Positions 57,639-64,000 of a stretch of 64,000 nucleotides of DNA are shown one piece after another. The stretch's first letter is position 1. Each line of letters starts with the position of its first letter. A program made the position numbers and the translations under genes. The notes below the pieces were generated by a model. It was not told where the DNA came from and did no database searches. It saw only the letters and a list, made by a program, of their open reading frames with translations. The DNA is from Schizophyllum amplum (lineage: Eukaryota > Basidiomycota > Agaricomycetes > Agaricales > Schizophyllaceae): contig VDMD01000009.1 of the NCBI GenBank assembly GCA_007026445.1, positions 620,001 to 684,000 of the forward strand, in the 5' to 3' direction.

Positions 57639-58886
57639 TCAGTCTCGAGTCAACGAGTAGTACGACAGTGCCAGTCGCCTCACCACTTCCGAGCCTGGTC
57701 CTACATATTGAGAGGAGGCGCTCTCGTCGATATCAAGGTTCTCCTGATTTCCAACGAGATCATTGTCGTCCTCCGTCACCATATCATCGCCCGGGTGGTC
57801 AGGCATAGCTGACCTCGGGTCTTTACCCGGTTGGGACGCAACCACGCTATACGGGTCGTCCTGAGGAGACTCACCCTGGGCTTGCGAGCTGTCCATGGTC
57901 CGGGAGTTCCTAAATGATCCTCGCAGAGGTCGTGCGTGTGTGAGGGAAGATATGCTCCCCTTGAAGCTTCCAGGATTCGCGAAGTTCACTGCTTTCACAC
58001 CTATCCCGAGCATACGCATCCAGGGCTCATCTCGAACCATGATCCTGAATCCGCGCAGGAATACGCACTGATTCTCGACAGGCGCTGCGTTGTCGTCAAA
58101 TAGAGCGGCTGCAGCATCGGGGCCCTGGCGTGCGGACTGTCCTGCGAGATGTTGCCACAGATATTCGTGGCTCAAGCCACTGTTCGTCATGGTAGTAGCG
58201 AGCCGAAAGGACACGTTGTGCGAGCGCTGCGAGTTGCAGAATGCCAGCGCGCCCCAGATGGGGGCTTTGTCAACGCCAGTGACTAGGTAGAGTTCGCCAT
58301 TGTCGAATTGCCAGCCGCAGTTTAGCGCATATTTGTACCATGATATTCCATGTCGATCGATTTGCGCTTCAAACGCGCCGAGATTCTGTGCGTCTTGTCG
58401 TGCTCCTCCGCGCGGTAAAGCGAGAACGGCACCCTGGGATGTCGTAAGAGAGAACTCCACGCCAGCCTCCACGCCTGCAGGGATGAGACTTGAAGACGTG
58501 AGTATGCAGAGTACTAGTTGTCTAGCAAGCACCCACGCAGCATCTGCGCCTGCTTCAAAAGCTATATTCCGAGTTTTGATATCTGAACTGTGAACAAACG
58601 CGCCTCGTCGATTGAAGTAGGCGGGTACAGACCGCACAGGCCCGGCCTCGATGTGTTCGAAGTCGGCCGGGACGCCACCGTACAGATTCGTAGGATCATC
58701 GGCGGGACAGCATATGTTGAACAGCATGGAGAATGCGCCTTCTTTGCTGATCACGCCGACATCGCCGATGCGTACTCCAGTCGCTTGATAGTCGCTTGGA
58801 AGATTCGCAAGAGGCTCAGGAACCCAGAGAGGGTACCCTTCGCGCGCGACGAGGAGATTTTCAGCGTAAGTCTGAGAGATGTGCAT
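57639..58886 (-). CDS. Agaricomycete REGYPLW-family protein of unknown function
   Basis: Member of an expanded Agaricomycete family of unknown biochemistry. The start at 58886 opens MHISQTYAENLLVAREGYPL, directly giving the family N-terminus AREGYPLWVPEP, followed by GVRIGDVGVISKEGAFSMLF, NICCPADDPTNLYGG and later GISWYKYALNCGWQFDNGEL with YLVTGVDKAPIWGALAF. The C-terminal about 100 residues are Ser/Asp/Pro-rich and disordered. Modelled as a single 415-codon exon; an intron around LVLCILTSSSLIPAG was looked for but no in-frame junction was found. The frame continues upstream to 58997, but those residues do not match the family start. The small dsRNA-binding gene lies directly downstream on the same strand. 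Confidence 0.75.
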   Translation of the reverse strand: MHISQTYAENLLVAREGYPLWVPEPLANLPSDYQATGVRIGDVGVISKEGAFSMLFNICCPADDPTNLYGGVPADFEHIEAGPVRSVPAYFNRRGAFVHSSDIKTRNIAFEAGADAAWVLARQLVLCILTSSSLIPAGVEAGVEFSLTTSQGAVLALPRGGARQDAQNLGAFEAQIDRHGISWYKYALNCGWQFDNGELYLVTGVDKAPIWGALAFCNSQRSHNVSFRLATTMTNSGLSHEYLWQHLAGQSARQGPDAAAALFDDNAAPVENQCVFLRGFRIMVRDEPWMRMLGIGVKAVNFANPGSFKGSISSLTHARPLRGSFRNSRTMDSSQAQGESPQDDPYSVVASQPGKDPRSAMPDHPGDDMVTEDDNDLVGNQENLDIDESASSQYVGPGSEVVRRLALSYYSLTRD

Positions 58887-59811
58887 CAGCAGGATGAGGG
58901 TAAGACCTGGGTAAGACGTAGGCGAGGAAAGCTGTTGAGCGTCCTTATATGCAGGAAGATTGAGACACAGCCTGTCGGCCTTATTGATCGAACTCAATCA
59001 GCTTTGCACTGCACAAAACTGTTGGAGACGGGACCCTGCTCGCTGCTTGCTGATCCTGCAGCTCGCACAATTCGTAATATTTTCTTCGTCCTATCGGCTG
59101 CAGGGTTCATTTACATCTCATCCTTCCTACCCTCTCAGTGGGTTGCGATTGGCCTCTGATTCTTCTCTCTATCATCTGCTACTTCATGTGCTGACTGTAT
59201 CATGTCCTGCTATTTTGAGGATTGCAGAGCGCTGTATAGGAGCTTCCTTCGTATCACTTCCAGTCAGTCAGAGAAGTGCTAGCACATCGTTCGCTTCAAG
59301 GCCATCTTCATTCATTCCATCACACCTTTGCAAGCCTGGAGACCGTCTTCGGAGAGAGACTGACGTTCGGTATGTACACGATTATTTACATGACATGCGG
59401 GAGAGATCTGGACGCGACCCGGTTGGGGAGGGGGTAGCCGCAAGGATGATTTCGTATGTTGTTTGGCTCCGTAGCACAGTTGTAGCGCACATTGTGTAGT
59501 ACGGGCACCCCGTTAGTTCCTTGAGGGACCGCTCGGGTAATACACCACCACCACCACCATCATCGTCAGGTCCTGGTGATAGTTCGTCAAATGCATTGCA
59601 GTCCTTGGTAAAGCTTCGTGATAGTGCTACATGAGAGAGTGTACAGAAAGAAAGAAAACGTGCGCAGCACGGCGTAAACAAACGAAGTATCCTCTCCCGA
59701 CCCTGCTAGCCGCGATCAATGCATAAGTAAGTAAATGCTAGAGGAATTTCTAGGCAGCCTGAGAGCAGTGCGAAGTCATGAGAACCGTGAACAAAAGGGC
59801 AAAGTGCTCCT
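58887..59811. other. Intergenic, (CAC)n microsatellite at about 59549
   Basis: About 925 bp without a supported gene, upstream of the REGYPLW-family gene and downstream of the multi-pass membrane protein. A short CCA/CAC run sits near 59547-59566. Confidence 0.45.
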
Positions 59812-61059
59812 TTATGCGAAGCTGAAATCCTGAGGCGTCCTGCGGCCGTCGGTCGACGAGTCTGCCTTCTCCTTGTCGGAGTATGATTGCCCGCCTGAGG
59901 ATGTCATTTGCATCGTCTGCTGGTAGGGGATGTACGCCGGGACGACCTTCGAGGGCATCGACGCCGGGCCCGAGGTGGGCAGGACGTCGGAGGAGCCGAT
60001 GATGGAGTCGACGACGGACTTCTGCAGAGCGACGATGATGATGACGAGCGTCGGGTACAGGCCCGAAACAATGCAGAGGACCTCGAGGAGCACGCTCGTC
60101 ACCTCGGGCCTCATGGCGCCGAGTGCGGATGCGAGGGTCAAGCCCTATAATTCAGGTCAGAATTTGCAGTGAGTGATGCATAGAAGAAAACATACCCAAA
60201 CCCCGCAGTAGACAAAGCCGGACTCGACAAGGAGCATCATGGTAAGCTCAGTCGCCGTCATGCGCTTCGACTGACGAAGCAGGTCTCCGACCATCTTCTT
60301 GTAGCCCCAGGTCTTGTATCCGATAGCCGCCGTTGCGGCGACGTTGGTGATGAGGAGAGGAACCGTCATGAGGAGCGTGTACTCCGGGACGTCCTCGGTG
60401 ATGCCAAAGTACAACAGGATGACGAGAACGGTGTCCGCGATCGTGCCGACTAGGAGCGTGTCAGTCGCAAGTCAAAGAATATATACGGCGGAACGTACTG
60501 TAGGACAGGCCGAGCAATGAGAAGAGCGTCCACTTCACGCGCATCTCATCCTTGTATAGAACCACCGCGCGCCACACTACGATGGCGTCGCTCAGCATGA
60601 ACTGCGATGCATACAATTAGCCTGTGTTTCCGAACATGGAATCGAGTGAGCTCACGTTCAAGCGCAGCAGGCAGTTCGTCGCAATCTGCAGATCGCGCAT
60701 CTTGTTGTCGACGTCGGGTGGGACGAAGAGCAACAACACGAAGTTGGTCTGCGTATAGGTGTTCATGACCACCATATACGCGGTGGACGCGGCGAACATG
60801 ATCGAGCAGCAGATGAAGAGGAACAGCCGCGACCTATTATCGCGGAGACCTTGCTGGATCAAGAGATACGCGGCGATGAAGTAGAGTATGGTGTGGAAAC
60901 CTACGAAGCCCGTTGATCAGCAAAACGGAAAATGGCTGGCCATACGCGACGCTCACCAAAGAAAGTATGCGTGATCGCGGTCGAAGTCGTAAATGACTGC
61001 ACTATGGTCACATCCTCGGGGTAGAGGCCGTAGAGAACATCTTCGCCAGTGTCTGACAT
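59812..61059 (-). CDS. Multi-pass (about 7 TM) membrane protein of Agaricomycete type
   Basis: Five exons, about 330 residues. The start MSDTGEDVLYGLYPEDVT precedes hydrophobic segments: HTILYFIAAYLLIQQG, LFLFICCSIMFAASTAYMVV, LRLNFMLSDAIVVWRAVVLY (assembled across an intron), FSLLGLSYIGTIADTVLVIL, TLLMTVPLLITNVAATAAIG, MMLLVESGFVYCGVWGLTLA and EVLCIVSGLYPTLVIIIVAL. The tail is hydrophilic (SGGQSYSDKEKADSSTDGRR). The layout is that of the abundant fungal seven-helix proteins of unknown function that look receptor-like. It does not carry the LLTLDDEV-type start of DUF6533 proteins. An in-frame upstream Met at 61233 was rejected because the extension looks untranslated (Pro/His/Ser low complexity). 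Confidence 0.78.
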
Positions 61060-61733
61060 AGTAGAAGTCGTGATGTGAGGGCGGGAGGAAGGTGAGGAAA
61101 TGTGTGGCGGTGGGGGGTGGAGAGGAGGGCGGTAGGTATGCTTCGCAACGAAGGGGCGCCTTATGTACCCCGCGTCTCGGAGCCTTCCCCCGGACCTATT
61201 GTCTTCATACCCCCGAGAACAATAGCGCGACAATAGTAATCAACGGTCCCCGCCCGCGGGATTGATTGGCATGTTCCCCGAGACAATAAGCGGTCCCGGC
61301 GTGTACCTCAGCAACCCGTTCGACCGCGTGCATTCGAAGCGATGCACCTGCCTACCCAGAGCATACCATCCATATTCTTCTGAAGCCCTCTGCGACGTTG
61401 GGAATGAGAAGAAACGAGTGTGCAAACGCACCTGCATGCCTGAGTCACCGCGGGTTTCGGAGATCATCTTTTGTTATTCGGACAACCACGTGGTCAGCCG
61501 GACCCTAGATATGGACGAACAATGGGATGCACGTCGACGAAATATGTATATGAGTCCTGGCATCTGACTCCGTCGTCAGTAGACCAAGCTGGTCCTCGAG
61601 GCTGGAAGTAGCCGTAGCCGTTATGAGTCGAGCCTGCATCATGCACGGTTTCACAGCCGCAGACATAGGCTCGTGAACCAGCTCGGCTGCGGCACCCCGT
61701 GACCTCACGGGGCCTGACGGGGCCGCAGGCCGG

Positions 61734-61788
61734 CTGGGCTACTTCGGGGCACTTTTGGCGGGCACGCCAAAAGATGAGTTTGACTTAG
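61734..61788 (+). repeat. Left 55-bp inverted repeat arm
   Basis: Identical over 55 bp to the reverse complement of 62849-62903; contains a 9-bp-stem hairpin at 61752-61773. Confidence 0.85.
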
Positions 61789-62848
61789 TGAAATTTAGAC
61801 GCGTTGGCCGCTACGGCTTGCCACAAGGCTGATTTCCTTGTTTCGTCCTGCAGCTGGCAGCTCGATGCTGGTAGGTATGCCTTTCTGGGCTATCATATGA
61901 CATTGTATTGTAGGAGATGAACCCGAGATGACTGAAAAAACCAGTATAATAACGGTGGTAGATCTGTGGAAGAGGGTACAAGGCAATGAGAGCCTGAGAG
62001 GGCCGATGTCAGCCACCACCTGCTATCCCCCGTGTAGCTGCAAGCATGAGCAAGTAGAGATAGATGTCGAGTACAAGTTGCAGAAAAATGAGGATGTGGT
62101 CTGCGGCCTTGACGTGGAAAATATCCGGTGCATGAACGGCACCGCGCAACTTCAGCTCAAGGGCTGCAATGCTCATAGGTGAGATTATGTATGGAGAGGA
62201 AGGCCAGCTACAGGCACTCAATTCAAGTGTAAGTGGTGTAGGGCAAACATGGCGGGTATACAAAGGGGGAGGGGGGCGTTCGATAACAGGCGATTGGCGG
62301 TGATCGAGATTGCCGTCGGTGGCGCGCACTGGCGCGCCGTTCTGGTACCGGACGACTTAGCAACAGATGAGGTGCGGAAGATGTTCACGCACCAGTGTAC
62401 GCGGACTCTCGCTATGCGCAGCTTCAACACCTTCGAAGCAAGCGCGTTGATGCGGTGCTGAAGGACTGTACCCGTGCTGCCTTCTCCAGACTCGCCAGAG
62501 CGACGGATTTGAGACCGAGACGCGGGTCGACGCTGAGGCCGGCGTCGGACGCAAATTGCTTATCGAAATCATTAGGTGGTGCGGCAGGTTGGGCGAGTGG
62601 ATAGGTAGAAGCAGGTGGGAAGAACGAACAAGGCAGGCGATCGAGCAGCCCCGCGCCATCAGCCCATTCAAGCTCGAGCAGCCAGGCTCTAAGGTCTGTC
62701 TTCTGGGAATTCCTATAGTACAATGTATGATACTGGTGAAGCTAATGCATATTCATTGACATACGACATGATCATACGGTCACCGGAAGCTGAGTTGCGC
62801 AAACGGACGTCGTGTTGGCAGGATAGTGCGCGCGAGGGTCTGATTTCG

Positions 62849-62903
62849 CTAAGTCAAACTCATCTTTTGGCGTGCCCGCCAAAAGTGCCCCGAAGTAGCC
62901 CAG
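62849..62903 (-). repeat. Right 55-bp inverted repeat arm
   Basis: Reverse complement identical to 61734-61788; hairpin at 62864-62885. Confidence 0.85.
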
Positions 62904-63196
62904 TCCGCTCGCAAGCTCGCTGATCCCGTGACTTTTCTCTCGCGAACCGACCATGTGATCAGCGAGCTTGCAAAGCGGACTGGCCACGCGAGTCTACCGC
63001 AGACAGCAATGGGAAATTATGTCACGTGCTCCGCGGAATGCCTCGATGAACGTCTAGTCACAAGAAACGGCGGAGCCGGCGTGTTAAACGTTGATGATTC
63101 GTCTAGTCCTCTCGAGAAGAAATGAAGAGAGGTCCGTGAACATGCAAAGTCCGATTTGTGTTAAATATGTACACATACAGAAATCCAGAAACACCT

Positions 63197-64000
63197 CTAC
63201 TGATCTGTCGCTTTCTCTTTGCCCTTCACCGACGCCGGCAATGGCGGTACAGGTGGCGGCGGCGATGCTGAGCTGAGCGTGAGGTTCGGTGAAGATGCCA
63301 TGGCAGACGACGACAGCGAGCGCGAACCCAGTCGTGTTGGGCTGGCAAATGCACTCCTCGTCGGGCTCGCGGTGCCGTCTTCCGGGACGGACGCTTCGCC
63401 CGGTCGCCGGAGCTGGAAGGAAGACCGCGAGGGAGTGTGCGGCAGGCGGGACCCAGAGAGGAATTGACCAGGTTTTGGCGGGTTCCCCGTGCCCGCGCTC
63501 GTCTCGGTGAGCAGGAATTCGACCCAGAGACGCGAGAAGGACTGAGGGGAAAATCAGCACGAGCAGCGAAATTCGAAAGGGGTAAACATACTTCGGTTTC
63601 GTCCGTCTGGTCGACGCGACTATCCTGCTGCGTACTTGTGCTCTTCCGCCCCCAGAAACCGCCGCCGGATAGGGGTGTCCCACCGCCGCTCCCTCGCTGT
63701 AGGCCAGCTTTGATACGTTCGCTGTCTCCCCAGCCTAATATTGTGGCGAGGAGGCCGAGCATCTCGAATCGCTTCGAGTCTTCGCGAGGCGTGGTGATAA
63801 AGGATAGTAAGACATTCGTGACAAGCCGCCGATCGACGTTCTGCGAGGAGGACGTCGTGGACGCGCGCAGTCGGCGCAACGACTCGGTGAGATGCTCATT
63901 GATGATGACAGCTGGGGGTTACAGTTGGTCAGTGCCTTATCGTGGCAGCAAGAGGGGGACGCACCTTCATGTCGCAATTTGTTGATCAGAATGGTCTTGT
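63197..64000 (-). CDS. RUD3-like golgin with C-terminal GRAB domain, 5' partial
   Basis: The C-terminal end of a coiled-coil golgin tethered to the cis-Golgi through Arf1; the gene enters from the right edge. Exons visible: 64000 to about 63965 (TILINKLRHE), a middle exon reading VIINEHLTESLRRLRAS and the conserved NVDRRLVTNVLLSFITTPRE followed by KRFEMLGLLATILGWGDSER and KAGLQRG, and a last exon with FSRLWVEFLLTE. The VDRRLVTN...LLSF...KRFEML...ILGW signature marks the GRAB (GRIP-related Arf-binding) region of RUD3/GMAP-210. The tail after it is Ser/Pro-rich and ends KGKEKATDQ. Introns use GTGCGT and GTATGT donors. Most of the coiled coil lies outside the window. Confidence 0.82.

Larger units (their letters stand above)
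61683..62985. mobile_element. Element bounded by 55-bp perfect inverted repeats (foldback/MITE-like)
   Basis: The 55 bp at 61734-61788 recur exactly, inverted, at 62849-62903, and similarity continues about 10 bp inward with small changes (GAAATTTAGAC against GAAATCAGAC). Each arm contains the perfect hairpin CTTTTGGCG-GGCA-CGCCAAAAG. Outside the left arm is a CCCCGTGA-CC-TCACGGGG hairpin (61695-61712). Outside the right arm is a 26/27-bp inverted repeat (62900-62925 and 62957-62983). The 1.06-kb interior has no transposase motif. Either one nonautonomous foldback-type element or two inverted copies of a palindromic MITE. Confidence 0.6.

Noticed and set aside
58400..58530. Intron within the REGYPLW-family gene around LVLCILTSSSLIPAG
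   Set aside because: Acceptor CTGCAG is good, but no donor gives the right phase; read-through keeps the frame.
57639..58997. Longer start for the REGYPLW-family protein at 58997
   Set aside because: The extra residues do not match the family start, whereas Met at 58886 leads directly into it.
60901..61233. Upstream start at 61233 for the multi-pass membrane protein
   Set aside because: The extension is Pro/His/Ser low complexity, typical of a leader; Met at 61059 begins the conserved-looking protein.

Overview
The window is nuclear DNA from a filamentous basidiomycete. A wood- or litter-associated Agaricomycete fits best, possibly Polyporales, but the order is inferred and not proven. The evidence is GC-rich coding sequence, many introns of about 47-64 nt with GTGCGT/GTGAGT/GTACGT donors and CTAAC/CTGAC branch sites, a fungal sesquiterpene synthase, a tannase/feruloyl esterase, and an Agaricomycete-type family carrying a REGYPLW motif. 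Gene models were assembled by hand by splicing exons so that family motifs join in frame. No bacterial features, CRISPR arrays, tRNAs or rRNAs were found.

Layout. 0-6.3 kb: a Golgi-type DXD glycosyltransferase (5' end off the window), an RMD1/DUF155 membrane protein, and a secreted tannase-family esterase. 7.1-14 kb: an MFS transporter (- strand, about 16 exons including 9-nt and 16-nt microexons) and a 349-aa sesquiterpene synthase. 14.8-21.1 kb: two ribosome-biogenesis genes tail to tail, PWP2/UTP1 (+) and the DEAD-box helicase MAK5/DDX24 (-), sharing an 11-bp promoter word. 21.1-24.4 kb: degenerate minisatellites. 24.4-28.3 kb: cystathionine gamma-synthase, the succinate dehydrogenase assembly factor SDHAF2/SDH5, and a tiny membrane protein, all on the minus strand.

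28.3-43.1 kb: about 14.7 kb almost without genes. I can support only one small intron-containing gene here, resembling a CBM5/12 carbohydrate-binding module. 43-48 kb: two small single-pass membrane proteins (+) and a DHA1 drug/polyamine-type MFS transporter (-). 49.3-54 kb: RNA polymerase III subunit RPC31 and the mRNA export factor YRA1/ALYREF diverge from a 217-bp shared promoter; YRA1 has a 612-bp intron. An ankyrin-MYND protein follows. 54-64 kb: lineage-specific genes (a small dsRNA-binding protein, a REGYPLW-family protein, a multi-pass membrane protein), a palindrome-rich element with 55-bp perfect inverted repeats, and the 3' end of a RUD3-like golgin.

There is no operon-like organisation. 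Housekeeping genes for ribosome biogenesis, transcription and export, sulfur amino-acid synthesis and mitochondria alternate with accessory genes for plant-polymer degradation, terpenes and transporters, and with repeat-rich gene-poor DNA.
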